From Bacillota bacterium (lineage in GTDB: Bacteria > Bacillota > Sulfobacillia > JAJYWN01 > JAJZPE01), in the NCBI GenBank assembly GCA_021787335.1, contig JAJYMC010000035.1:1-45603 (forward strand): DNA of 45,603 nucleotides, given 5' to 3'. The notes beneath the pieces were generated by a model. The model saw only the letters and a list, made by a program, of their open reading frames with translations. It had not been told where the DNA came from and made no database searches. The translations under genes were made by a program, and so were the position numbers. Every line of letters begins with the position of its first letter. Positions within the stretch are counted from its first letter, which is position 1. Of this stretch, positions 7,275 through 15,222 are shown one piece after another.

Positions 7275-8126
7275 CTAGCCCGTGTAATCGTAGAAGCCCT
7301 TGCCGGCCTTGGCCCCGACGCGGCCGGCCTTGACCAGCTCGACCAGGCTTTTGGGCGGCGTGAAGCGATCGCCGTAGGCCTTCACCAGGGTCTCCGAGAC
7401 GTCCAGGGTGATGTCCAGCCCGAGGGCGTCCATCAGAGTGAAGACCCCCATCGGCAGGCCGCCCTTGGCCTTCATCACTTCGTCGATCTCGTTATAGGGG
7501 GTCTGGGTCTCCTCCTGGAAGCTGAGGATCTCCGAGGTGCCGGCCATCAGGACCCGGTTGACCAGGAAGCCGACGCACTCCTTGACCCGCACCGGCAGCT
7601 TCCGCAGGCTCTCGGTGAACTCGACGGCCGTGTCCATGGTCTCCTCGCTGGTCTCCTTGCCGGCGATGACCTCGACGAGCTTCATCGAGCTGGCCGGGAA
7701 GAAGAAGTGCAGGCCGACCACGCGGGACGCGCGCTTGGTCACCGCGGCCATCTCCGAGATGGGCAGGGCCGAGGTGTTCGAGGCCAAGATGGTCGTGGAC
7801 GGGCAGACCTGGTCGAGCTCGGCGAAGACCTTCTTCTTCAGCTCGAGCTTCTCCGGGACGGCCTCGATGACGATGTCGACGTCCTTGAACTCCTTGTAGT
7901 CCGTGGCTGGGATGACCAAGGCCACCTTGGAGTCGGCCTCGCCCTGGCTCATCTTGCCGGACTTGACCCGGCGGCCGTAGATCGACTTGATGTGCTCCAG
8001 GCCCCGGTCGACGTACTTCTGGTCGACATCCTTGAGGACGACCGGCAGGCCGCTCCACGAGATGACCTGCGCGATCTCGGAGCCCATCGTCCCGGCCCCG
8101 ATGACCGCCGCTTTAAAGATGTACAT
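7275..8126 (-). CDS. hbd: 3-hydroxyacyl-CoA (3-hydroxybutyryl-CoA) dehydrogenase
   Basis: NAD(P)-dependent enzyme (283 aa) converting 3-hydroxyacyl-CoA to 3-ketoacyl-CoA or the reverse. The Rossmann fold has GAGTMG at residues 10-15. The catalytic His lies in VVGLHFFFPA (about residue 140), followed by the conserved NRVLMAGTSE helix. A C-terminal 3HCDH domain ends with GKGFYDYTG. Length is that of Hbd/PaaH enzymes. It lies between thiolase (99-base gap holding a direct repeat) and the stand-alone second C-terminal domain (11-base gap). Substrate chain length cannot be read from sequence; the acyl-CoA dehydrogenase type suggests C4. Confidence 0.95.
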   Translation of the reverse strand: MYIFKAAVIGAGTMGSEIAQVISWSGLPVVLKDVDQKYVDRGLEHIKSIYGRRVKSGKMSQGEADSKVALVIPATDYKEFKDVDIVIEAVPEKLELKKKVFAELDQVCPSTTILASNTSALPISEMAAVTKRASRVVGLHFFFPASSMKLVEVIAGKETSEETMDTAVEFTESLRKLPVRVKECVGFLVNRVLMAGTSEILSFQEETQTPYNEIDEVMKAKGGLPMGVFTLMDALGLDITLDVSETLVKAYGDRFTPPKSLVELVKAGRVGAKAGKGFYDYTG

Positions 8127-8166
8127 CGCAAACCTCCCTTTCCTCCGGATTCCGCTTCTCTATGCG

Positions 8167-8208
8167 CCCGTTTCGGGCCGACCGCATTGACCCGTTTCGG
8201 GCCGACCG
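8167..8208. repeat. 18-bp direct repeat in the thiolase-hbd gap
   Basis: CCCGTTTCGGGCCGACCG occurs at 8167-8184 and again at 8191-8208, a 24-base period. Each copy contains the small inverted repeat CCCG-TTT-CGGG. It lies in the only sizeable gap inside the operon. It could shape mRNA processing or bind a regulator. The shared GGGCCGACCG core with the repeat at 2926-2975 is noteworthy. Confidence 0.7.
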
Positions 8209-8225
8209 TTCAGCCCGAACGCAGT

Positions 8226-9413
8226 TCAGTTCTCGGGCAGCTCGTAGATGACCGTCCCGCCCTGGCCGCCGCCGATGCACATGGTCGCCGCGCCGTACTT
8301 GACGCCGCGCCGCCGCATCTCGTAGATCAGGGTGTTGGTCAGCCGGAGCCCGGTCGCCCCGATGGGGTGGCCGAGGGCGAGCCCGCCGCCGTTGACGTTG
8401 GTGATGTCGTTGGAGAAGCCCAGTTCACGCTGGCACGCCAGGTACTGAGCGGCGAAGGCCTCGTTCAGTTCGATGAGCCCGATGTCCTTCATCTCGAGGC
8501 CGGCGTTCTTGAGGGCCTTGCGGGTCGAATAGACCGGGCCGATGCCCATGATCGTCGGGTCTACGCCGGCGAAGCCGTACGACTTGATGTAGGCCAGCGG
8601 CTTCTTCCCGAGTTCCTTGGCCTTCTCCTCGCTCATGATGATGACGGCGCCGGCGGCGTCGTTCATCGGGCAGGCGTTGCCCGGGGTGACCGTGCCGTTC
8701 TTGTCGCGGAAGACGGTCGGGTAGAGGGCCAGACGCTCCAGGGACAGACCGGCCTGCGGGCCCTCGTCGTTGACGACGAGTTCCGGCTCGCCGCGCTTCT
8801 TGGGCACGCTGACCGGGATGATCTCTTCCTTGAACTTCCCCATCCGCTGAGCCATGAACGCTTTCTTGTGCGAAAGCACGGCCAGCTCGTCCTGCTCCTG
8901 GCGGGAGATGTTGTACTTGTCCGCCAGACGCTCGGCGGTCTCGCCCATGATCATCCCGGCGAACGGGTCGATGAGGCCGGCCCAGATGGAGTCCTCGAAG
9001 ACCCCGTTCCTCAGGCGGAGGCCCCAGCGGGCGCCGTAGACCATGTACGGTGCGGCGGACATCTGCTCCACGCCGCCGGCCAAATAAATATCACCAGCCC
9101 CGGCCTGAATGGCCTGAACGGCGCTGGTGATGGACTGCAGACCGCTGGCGCAATTGCGCTGTACGCTGAAGGCCGGCACCTCGTAGGGAATGCCGGCGAA
9201 GAGGGCTATCTGGCGGGACACGTTCGCTTCCTTCATGGGCATCCCGCCGCAACCGAAGATGACCTCATCGATCTGGGAAGGTTCGATCTCGGCCCGCTTG
9301 ATGACTTCTTTCACGACCACCGTGCCCAGTTGCGTGGCGGTCATATCACGGAAGGCCCCGCCGAAATTGCCCACTGGGGTCCGGCAGGCCGCGGTGATGA
9401 CGCATCTTCTCAT
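8226..9413 (-). CDS. Acetyl-CoA acetyltransferase (thiolase)
   Basis: 395 aa, first gene of the acyl-CoA operon. It condenses two acetyl-CoA or cleaves 3-ketoacyl-CoA. The catalytic triad is complete: nucleophile Cys88 in QRNCASG, His349 in ALGHPIGATG and Cys379 in MCIGGGQG. NEAFAAQ is also conserved. The start ATG is preceded by GGAGGAG. Two sigma-A-like promoters lie about 115-175 bases upstream. Whether the physiological direction is biosynthetic (butyrate type) or degradative (fatty acid oxidation) is not decided by the sequence; the electron carriers at the operon end fit either. Confidence 0.95.
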   Translation of the reverse strand: MRRCVITAACRTPVGNFGGAFRDMTATQLGTVVVKEVIKRAEIEPSQIDEVIFGCGGMPMKEANVSRQIALFAGIPYEVPAFSVQRNCASGLQSITSAVQAIQAGAGDIYLAGGVEQMSAAPYMVYGARWGLRLRNGVFEDSIWAGLIDPFAGMIMGETAERLADKYNISRQEQDELAVLSHKKAFMAQRMGKFKEEIIPVSVPKKRGEPELVVNDEGPQAGLSLERLALYPTVFRDKNGTVTPGNACPMNDAAGAVIIMSEEKAKELGKKPLAYIKSYGFAGVDPTIMGIGPVYSTRKALKNAGLEMKDIGLIELNEAFAAQYLACQRELGFSNDITNVNGGGLALGHPIGATGLRLTNTLIYEMRRRGVKYGAATMCIGGGQGGTVIYELPEN

Positions 9414-9526
9414 TGTTCTCGCTGCTCCTCCTCTCGGTTGGTCTGGCGAGACACGGGTTTAGCCTGCTACCACCCCCCATGGTTCGGTGGAAAAGCTGTA
9501 GTTTTGGCGGACCTGAAGACGCAAAA

Positions 9527-9557
9527 ATCGTAAGGAAAGTCAGTCTAATCTTGTCAA
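9527..9557 (-). promoter_or_regulatory. Second candidate promoter of the thiolase operon
   Basis: Minus strand: TTGACA at 9557-9552, a 19-base spacer and TACGAT at 9532-9527. It shares its -10 hexamer and flanking T-run with the upstream promoter at 9559-9588, so the two look duplicated. The 19-base spacer makes it the weaker candidate. Confidence 0.4.
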
Positions 9558-9558
9558 A

Positions 9559-9588
9559 ATCGTATCACCCAGGGGCAACAGTTGTCAA
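9559..9588 (-). promoter_or_regulatory. Promoter of the thiolase operon
   Basis: Minus strand: perfect TTGACA at 9588-9583, an 18-base spacer and TACGAT at 9564-9559. It lies in the AT-richer part of the 350-base gap 9414-9763 between thiolase and the divergent acetyltransferase. Apart from the two promoters I see no gene in that gap. Confidence 0.55.
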
Positions 9589-9763
9589 CGAAAGAGTTTG
9601 CATCCGGAAAATAACCTGTAGAACAACTATATTCGCCTGGAAGAAGCCGCAGAAGTGTGGAAAAGGACAGGCGGGGATGGATATTCCCCCCACCCCGGTG
9701 GCAGGAGGCGCGGTCCGCGGTGGCGTAATCAGACTGTCCACCAATCTTTGGAGGGTGACCGCC

Positions 9764-10654
9764 ATGCCCGCCCGCCTGACCCTGAGACCCTTCGGACCGC
9801 GACAGCTCAGCTTGTTCAAAGAGCTTGGGCGCCGCGACCCCGTGCGGTTCAACATCCCGGCCTCGATCCTCGCCCGGCAGGGCCTGCCGCCGGAAGGTTG
9901 GTGGGGTATGTGGCTTCGTTCGCGCGAGACGGGCGAACGGCTGGTGGCCGTCCTCACCCATGACGCCCAGGGTCACACTGGGGTCTGGGGCCCGGCCGGC
10001 GACGACCCTGAGGCCTCGGCGGCCCTCCCCCGTTCCGCCGCCCCGGTGATGGTCGCCCTGGGCGACGCCCCGCTGACCTTCATTGACGCCCGGGCCGACC
10101 TGGGCGAGAGGCTAGCCGTACTGAAGCCGCCCGCGACGACCGAGCGGCTATCCATCGAGACCTTGTCCGCGGCGGATTTTCGCCCCCGGTCCGGGGCTTC
10201 ATCCGGTGACGGCCGGACCGCGAGGCGGGCCACCCCCGACGACGCCCCGGCCCTGACCGAATTCTACAACTCCTCACCGCTGTTCGGCGGGCGCACCGTC
10301 GATGGCATGCGGGACATCCTGCAGCGTTTCATGCTGTGGTTTGTGCCAGCCACCGAGGCCGAATGTGAGGCGGGGCTGGCGCCCGGGGGCATCGCCGCCT
10401 CCGCCTGGGCTTCGATGAACCTGCCCGGCGCGGCGCGCCTGGCCGGGATCTACACGCCTGACGGCCTGACCGGTCGGGGGCTGGCCTCGATGGCCACGTC
10501 GGCGGTGTGCGCCGAGGTCTTGGGGCGCGGGTTGGTCCCTTGCCTTTGGGTCTCACACGACAACCCGGCGGCCATGAAAGTCTACGACCGGCTGGGTTTC
10601 CGGCCGGTCGAGGAAGTGACGAAGCTGCGGTATGTGGAGGGGCACGCGTACTGA
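9764..10654 (+). CDS. GNAT-family N-acetyltransferase
   Basis: 296 aa from the ATG at 9764, preceded by GGAGGGTGA; an open frame extends much further upstream but without a ribosome binding site and across the promoter region. The C-terminal GNAT fold (about residues 150-296) is recognisable from the acetyl-CoA-binding segment TGRGLASMATSAVCAEVLGR and the terminal motif HDNPAAMKVYDRLGFRPVEE. The N-terminal 145 residues probably form a second, degenerate GNAT-like domain, as in two-domain acetyltransferases. The substrate is unknown. The gene is divergent from the thiolase operon and stands alone. Confidence 0.8.
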   Translation: MPARLTLRPFGPRQLSLFKELGRRDPVRFNIPASILARQGLPPEGWWGMWLRSRETGERLVAVLTHDAQGHTGVWGPAGDDPEASAALPRSAAPVMVALGDAPLTFIDARADLGERLAVLKPPATTERLSIETLSAADFRPRSGASSGDGRTARRATPDDAPALTEFYNSSPLFGGRTVDGMRDILQRFMLWFVPATEAECEAGLAPGGIAASAWASMNLPGAARLAGIYTPDGLTGRGLASMATSAVCAEVLGRGLVPCLWVSHDNPAAMKVYDRLGFRPVEEVTKLRYVEGHAY

Positions 10655-10691
10655 GAGAATTGTGGGGTGTTTTTCCCAGAATGGTCACCCA

Positions 10692-11561
10692 TTAGGTCTG
10701 CTTTTTGGCCTCAGCTAAGTCGATTCGTGCCCTATGCCCGTGTTTGTCAAGCAATTGTAGGAGGTTAGACCCATTCAATAGTGTTAGCGGTTTGCCTCGA
10801 GCGAACTCATAGGCATCAGGCCCGTAGTCGGACGTTGTCACCAAGATGCCCTTTGTCGCCCCTTCGTTCAAGACCGTTCCATACAGGTCCCTGACGGCAG
10901 ACACTCCTACCACGTTAGTGTAGCGTTTGGCCTGAATCGCTATTTTGCCGCCTCGGATGGGGTCTGGGTCGAAAGCGATCGCGTCGACTCCACCATCTCT
11001 AGAAGCTTGCGTAACCTTCACTTCCCCGCCAGCGGCGGAAAACTCCTCCTCAAAGAGCTCTCTAATGAGGTGTTCAAAATCCTCCCAATCCATTGCCGCA
11101 AGGTTTGAAGCCTCATCTACACCTTGAATGACCTCGCGTCCATCGACGAAACGTTTGTCCTCTCTGCTAATAGTTAGGATAGGCGGTATTGGTGCGAGCC
11201 CGGATAACTTCGAGCTGCCCACGCCCTTCAGAGACTTGAAACAAGCCTTGGGATCCACGCGGCCCAAATCGACGCCCTGGAAAACCTGTTTATTGGCTTG
11301 GACAGAGATGATACAGGCATTGACCTCTCGGCCATTCCTGGGGTCTATCGACCTAACCCAGCCATTAAATACTATAGATTGGAGACCGTCTACGGCATCC
11401 GCCTCATAGAGCTCATGTATGGTTCTCAGAGCTACCTGGTAGATCATTGAATCGTAGCGCCGGTTCGCCTCGGTGTCGGTGACCCGGACTTCGGACATCT
11501 GGTTACGTGACTGAACATACCGGACCTCTTTGACTGTGGGCATCAAAGCTGGCGACGGCAA
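10692..11561 (-). CDS. Mrr-type restriction endonuclease, C-terminal fragment (frameshifted gene)
   Basis: 289 aa. The last 140 residues are an Mrr_cat nuclease domain: DWEDFEHLIRELFEEEF, then DGGVDAIAFDPDP and GKIAIQAKRYTNVVG give the D...QxK active site of PD-(D/E)XK enzymes, and VTTSDYGPDAYEFA is the typical distal segment. The N-terminal 130 residues are a conserved linker domain. The apparent TTG start lies inside the reading of the upstream fragment (11543-12325). One added base near 11565 restores a single protein of about 540 residues running ...MIV-x-YSLPSPALMPTVKEV. The gene and its flanks are AT-richer than everything around them, which suggests horizontal acquisition. It may act on modified DNA, but specificity is unknown. 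Confidence 0.75.
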   Translation of the reverse strand: MPSPALMPTVKEVRYVQSRNQMSEVRVTDTEANRRYDSMIYQVALRTIHELYEADAVDGLQSIVFNGWVRSIDPRNGREVNACIISVQANKQVFQGVDLGRVDPKACFKSLKGVGSSKLSGLAPIPPILTISREDKRFVDGREVIQGVDEASNLAAMDWEDFEHLIRELFEEEFSAAGGEVKVTQASRDGGVDAIAFDPDPIRGGKIAIQAKRYTNVVGVSAVRDLYGTVLNEGATKGILVTTSDYGPDAYEFARGKPLTLLNGSNLLQLLDKHGHRARIDLAEAKKQT

Positions 11562-12325
11562 GGAGTAACCACTATCATCAGACCGTTCTCTGGGTTGAAG
11601 TCCAATTCGATGTCCTGGGGGAAGAAGTCCGGATATTTGGACTTTGAAAGCACCAAGTCGCAGTAGTCACTTATGGCCCCAGTATCTTTGGCTTCATACT
11701 GAGCGCGCCGGTGATCCACCAAATCGTTACGCTTCTCCCGCGCCAATTCGAACTCTCCACGTTCGGCCTCCCAATCGTCAACCGCCTTCTGACACGAGAC
11801 CTGAGCGCGTTGGTGGAGCTCTTTCAACTGTTTCACTCTGTCTTCCCATTGATGGTAAGCTTCCGCAAACCGAGCTTGTGCTTCGGTAATGCGTTGTTCC
11901 CTTAGCTTCCTGACCAGGGTGTCCATTAATCCTAACCGCGGTTGGAACTCAGCATCTTCGGCCCGGGGTGCTGGCGGGATTAGGGGTTCCGATGGAGGTA
12001 AGGGTCTGGCTTTCGCAAATGCAGTATGATCCTTCAAGTCATCCCAATCGACTTGGTCATTCACAGATAGCGTGGCAGCAAGCAGTGAATCTATCTCGGC
12101 CAGAAGCTCTTGGGCTTCCCTGGTTTGCATGGCGGCCAGAGCCTTCTTCTCTTCTTTTTCTCTGGCGGCTTCTGCTCTCGCTTGTTGGGCAAGTTTTCTA
12201 CTCCATTGGTCTTCCCATTGTGCCATCTGGGCTCGGGCCTTCTGCTCCACAACATACGGATCGCTCCCTGAGACTCTTCGGAACTTCTTGAGGCCCTCAT
12301 GCTGAATGTCGAGGTAATACGACAT
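11543..12325 (-). CDS. Coiled-coil N-terminal part of the same frameshifted endonuclease
   Basis: 260 aa. It begins MSYYLDIQHEGLKKFRRVSG, followed by long Glu/Lys/Arg/Gln-rich coiled-coil helices (about residues 25-85 and 130-200). It ends LDFNPENGLMIV and then an out-of-place tail VTPCRRQL. The break lies at the point where the downstream nuclease fragment takes over in another frame, so this is the front half of one gene with a one-base deletion. ATG 12325 has GGGGGTGGG upstream. A second ATG at about 12372, with a good AGGAGG site, opens a competing frame that overlaps it. Coiled coils fused to Mrr nucleases often sense or bridge DNA; that role here is inference. Confidence 0.7.
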   Translation of the reverse strand: MSYYLDIQHEGLKKFRRVSGSDPYVVEQKARAQMAQWEDQWSRKLAQQARAEAAREKEEKKALAAMQTREAQELLAEIDSLLAATLSVNDQVDWDDLKDHTAFAKARPLPPSEPLIPPAPRAEDAEFQPRLGLMDTLVRKLREQRITEAQARFAEAYHQWEDRVKQLKELHQRAQVSCQKAVDDWEAERGEFELAREKRNDLVDHRRAQYEAKDTGAISDYCDLVLSKSKYPDFFPQDIELDFNPENGLMIVVTPCRRQL

Positions 12326-12484
12326 GAACCCACCCCCTGCTCACTCTGATAGGTTTCTCGTATTTCCGACATCTTCCTCCTCCGTCTCAACTGGGCGAAG
12401 GCCGGACGAATGCCATGCGTCTCCGATAGAATCCGAAAGCCTTGTCTTGGATGGCCCATCCAGTCAGGCCGCGAGACCCAGAAG

Positions 12485-13750
12485 TCAGTTCTGCGCCTCG
12501 ATCTCTTTGGCCCGTTGGTAATCGTCTTCAGAGTTGATGTTCAGGAAGAGGGTCTTCGGGTCACCGAAGGTCTTCACTTCTTGTTCGGCCAGGACGGCCA
12601 GGCGGACGCCCGAGTAGAAGGAAACGACACGGCGGCGGCCGAGGAGCATCGCCGTCTCGACCGCCGGAAGGCAGGAGCGGGCGTAGGCGGCGACCAGGGG
12701 CTCGTACTCGCCGCCCGCGAAGGGGACGGCCGCGTCGGCCTCCCCCAATTCGCGTCCGAGCCGCTCGTAGAGGGCGGCCGTGACGAATGGGAGGTCGCAG
12801 CCGGCGAAAAGGGCGGCCCGACCGCGGACGGCGAGGAAGCCGGCGTAGATGCCGCCCAGCGGCCCGAGGCCGGGGACGACGTCGGGGACGACCCGGTCGG
12901 CGAAAGGCAGATACGGCTCGGACTCGTTGGCGACGATGACCAGCTCGCTCACCAGGGGACGGAGAAGGTCGGCGACCCGGGCGATCAACGGTCGGCCGGC
13001 GAACTCGATGAAGGCCTTGTTGCGGCCCAGGCGGGAGCTACGCCCGCCGGCCAGGATCACCCCGCTAAGCGCGGCGGGGCGCCGCAGGGCCAACCCGCCC
13101 AGAAGATCGGCCCAGGCCTGCCCGTCAAGGACCGACAGGCGGGGCATTGCGGCGGGGATACCGTCTGCGGCGAACACGTCGGCACCGGTCGCGGAGGTGG
13201 CGTCGACAGGCGAGGCCCCGATGCCCTGGGCCACCGCCAGGACGCCGGCCGGGTAACGGTCAGGCGCGTAGATCGCTCCGGCAAAGGGCTTGGCCCGGCC
13301 GCCGATCACGAAGACCTTGGGCAGAGCGCTGCCGCCGAAGCCTTCGACGATGACGAGGTCGGGGCGGCCGAAGACGGCGACCGCCCGGTCAATGGCATGG
13401 TCAAGGGTCACGGTGGGCCCCGCCCCTCCGGCCCCCTCGTCCCCCTCGGCCACGCCGGATGAGGCCAGCCCGCCCTCCGCCGGGAGCCGCTCCTCGACCG
13501 GCGTTGCGCCCCCCGCAGGAATCAGGGCCAGACGGTCCGGGCCGACCAGGACCACCCCGGCCGCCCCAGCGTCCAGGAAGCGCGCGCTGTCCTTCCCCGC
13601 CCCGCCCAGGTCGTAGCCGTGCGCGGTGTGCTTTACGACGACAAACCGGCCCCCCGTCCTCGAAAGGTGAGGCAGGGCGCCGGAGATGAGGCTGGTCTTA
13701 CCGCTTCCCGAGCCGCCGACGACGGCGACCGCCGCAACGTAAGGCTTCAT
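12485..13750 (-). CDS. mobBA: Bifunctional MobB-MobA molybdenum cofactor protein
   Basis: 421 aa with two domains. Residues 1-170 are MobB, a GTP-binding partner: Walker A GGSGSGKTS (12-20), then FVVVKHTAHGYDLGGAGKDS and the DLVIVEGFGGSALPKVFV strand. Residues 228-421 are MobA, molybdenum cofactor guanylyltransferase: VILAGGRSSRLGRNKAF is the GTP/Mg site, followed by PDVVPGLGPLGGIYAG and AGCDLPFV. MobA attaches GMP to molybdopterin to make the MGD form. The two proteins are usually separate; here they are joined by an Ala/Gly-rich linker of some 50 residues. It is the only Moco biosynthesis gene in the window; the Mo enzyme at 18343-18951 is of the sulfite oxidase type, which normally does not need MGD. 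Confidence 0.9.
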   Translation of the reverse strand: MKPYVAAVAVVGGSGSGKTSLISGALPHLSRTGGRFVVVKHTAHGYDLGGAGKDSARFLDAGAAGVVLVGPDRLALIPAGGATPVEERLPAEGGLASSGVAEGDEGAGGAGPTVTLDHAIDRAVAVFGRPDLVIVEGFGGSALPKVFVIGGRAKPFAGAIYAPDRYPAGVLAVAQGIGASPVDATSATGADVFAADGIPAAMPRLSVLDGQAWADLLGGLALRRPAALSGVILAGGRSSRLGRNKAFIEFAGRPLIARVADLLRPLVSELVIVANESEPYLPFADRVVPDVVPGLGPLGGIYAGFLAVRGRAALFAGCDLPFVTAALYERLGRELGEADAAVPFAGGEYEPLVAAYARSCLPAVETAMLLGRRRVVSFYSGVRLAVLAEQEVKTFGDPKTLFLNINSEDDYQRAKEIEAQN

Positions 13751-13820
13751 CGACTTCCTCCAAGCGCTGCATGGGCGACCGCGGCGCTAGTATCCCCCGC
13801 TGGGACGAACCCTCTCAGGA

Positions 13821-15002
13821 TCAGCGCGGACGGTAGATGCTCCGGTGGACGTAGGTCCGGCCGCCATGCGTGACGCGTCTGGGAACCGCCGGACGCCGGC
13901 TCATGACGAACCGCCCTCGGCGGCGTGCCCGCGGTCGGCGCACGGCCCAGACGCTCAGACCGAACAGGGCGGCCAGGGGCAGGCCGGCCTTGATGACTCC
14001 GCGCCAGACCGACCCGCCATCGGGCTGCGGATTGGCCGCCGGAGTGGACGGCGTGGGATTGACCGCCGGGGTCGACGACGAGGCCACCTGCAGCCCCAGT
14101 TCCTTGGCCGCAGCCACGGCCAGCCCGTCACCGGGTGACACGGCCTTGACGGTCTTGGGGGCGACGGCGAAGCCGTAATCCATGAGCCGCTCCGCGTCGG
14201 TCCAGATGCCGCCGCCGTTGGCCCGCATGATGACGGCCACGAGGTCGATCCCATCCTTGGAGGCCGAGGCCACCAGGGTGTCCTTGGCCTGGGTGGTGTA
14301 GCCGGGCTTGACCCCGGTGGCGTATTCGTAGCGGGACAGGAAGTGGTTCTGGTTGATCAGGTGACGCTCATCGTCCTTCTCCGGCCAGGGCATGTCGTGG
14401 GTTCGCGTGCTGACCATGGCTGCGAAGGTCGGGTTGTGCATGGCGTACCGGGCGATGAGGGCCAGGTCGCGGGCGGTCGTGTAATGGTTCTTATCGACCA
14501 GCCCGTTGGGGTTGACGAAGTTGGATTTGGTCGCTCCCGCCTTGGCCGCCACCGCGTTCATCAGGCGGGCGAAGTCCGTCGTGTTGCCGGCGACGTAATC
14601 GGCCACGGCCACCGCGGCGTCGTTGGCCGAGTTCAGGAACATCGCGTAAAGCAGGTCGCGAAGGGTCTCCTGTTCGCCCGGCTCGAGGTAGATGCTGGTC
14701 CCATCGGCCTTCAGGACGTCGCTCTTGACCGTCACCAGGTCATCCAGGCGGCCGAGTTCGAGGGCGATGAGCCCGGTCAGGATCTTGGTGGTGCTGGCCG
14801 GGTACTCGCGGGCGTCGGGCCGCATGGAATAGAGGACCTGACCCGTCCGGAGGTCCATCAGGATGGCGGCGTCGGCCCGTACGCTTGGCGGCGACGGAGC
14901 CGCGGCCGCCGCTGAGGGCCAAAAGCCCGTCGCGGTCAGTCCGATGACGATAGCTAGGACTATCTTAAAGGCCACCCAACGGGCCCTGGCAATCATGGAC
15001 AT
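13821..15002 (-). CDS. D-alanyl-D-alanine carboxypeptidase (penicillin-binding protein, DacB/DacF type)
   Basis: 393 aa secreted and membrane-anchored peptidase that trims the terminal D-Ala from peptidoglycan stem peptides. Signal peptide at residues 1-36 ending in an AAAAA run. The S11 serine peptidase domain follows: SxxK is S70-T-T-K73, SxN is S125-A-N127, and the third motif reads K232-P-G rather than KTG, a variant seen in this family. After an Ala/Pro/Thr linker comes a C-terminal transmembrane helix (about 338-357) followed by a very basic tail (RRPRARRRGR). It is divergent to the CBS-PAS-HD gene, with a 220-base gap in which I find two small GC hairpins (15113-15150) but no recognisable riboswitch. 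Confidence 0.92.
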   Translation of the reverse strand: MSMIARARWVAFKIVLAIVIGLTATGFWPSAAAAAPSPPSVRADAAILMDLRTGQVLYSMRPDAREYPASTTKILTGLIALELGRLDDLVTVKSDVLKADGTSIYLEPGEQETLRDLLYAMFLNSANDAAVAVADYVAGNTTDFARLMNAVAAKAGATKSNFVNPNGLVDKNHYTTARDLALIARYAMHNPTFAAMVSTRTHDMPWPEKDDERHLINQNHFLSRYEYATGVKPGYTTQAKDTLVASASKDGIDLVAVIMRANGGGIWTDAERLMDYGFAVAPKTVKAVSPGDGLAVAAAKELGLQVASSSTPAVNPTPSTPAANPQPDGGSVWRGVIKAGLPLAALFGLSVWAVRRPRARRRGRFVMSRRPAVPRRVTHGGRTYVHRSIYRPR

Positions 15003-15222
15003 ACCTGCGCTTCACCCGAAAACTTGGGTTCGACGACCAGCCTGTCCATTCCTTTACGGTTGGCGAAAGAATTCGGCTGGAAACCGGCCCCATTATCCTG
15101 GGAAGCCCGAAGACGGGCGTCGCCCGACACCGCGGGCGAAAGAAGTAAAGTCCGGACGGCATTCTTCCGATACCCATAGTGTAGGACTGCGCTTTCAGAA
15201 GCCCGTGAGGGGAGTCGAACCA

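Noticed and set aside
7197-9533. 778-codon plus-strand open frame opposite hbd and thiolase
   Set aside because: Same shadow effect; the minus-strand genes have complete catalytic motifs and ribosome binding sites.
15060-15220. Possible structured RNA (Moco riboswitch, cobalamin riboswitch or RNase P-like AAAGTCCGG) between the carboxypeptidase and CBS-PAS-HD genes
   Set aside because: Only two small GC hairpins and a chance AAAGTCC; none of the conserved boxes of these RNAs is present.
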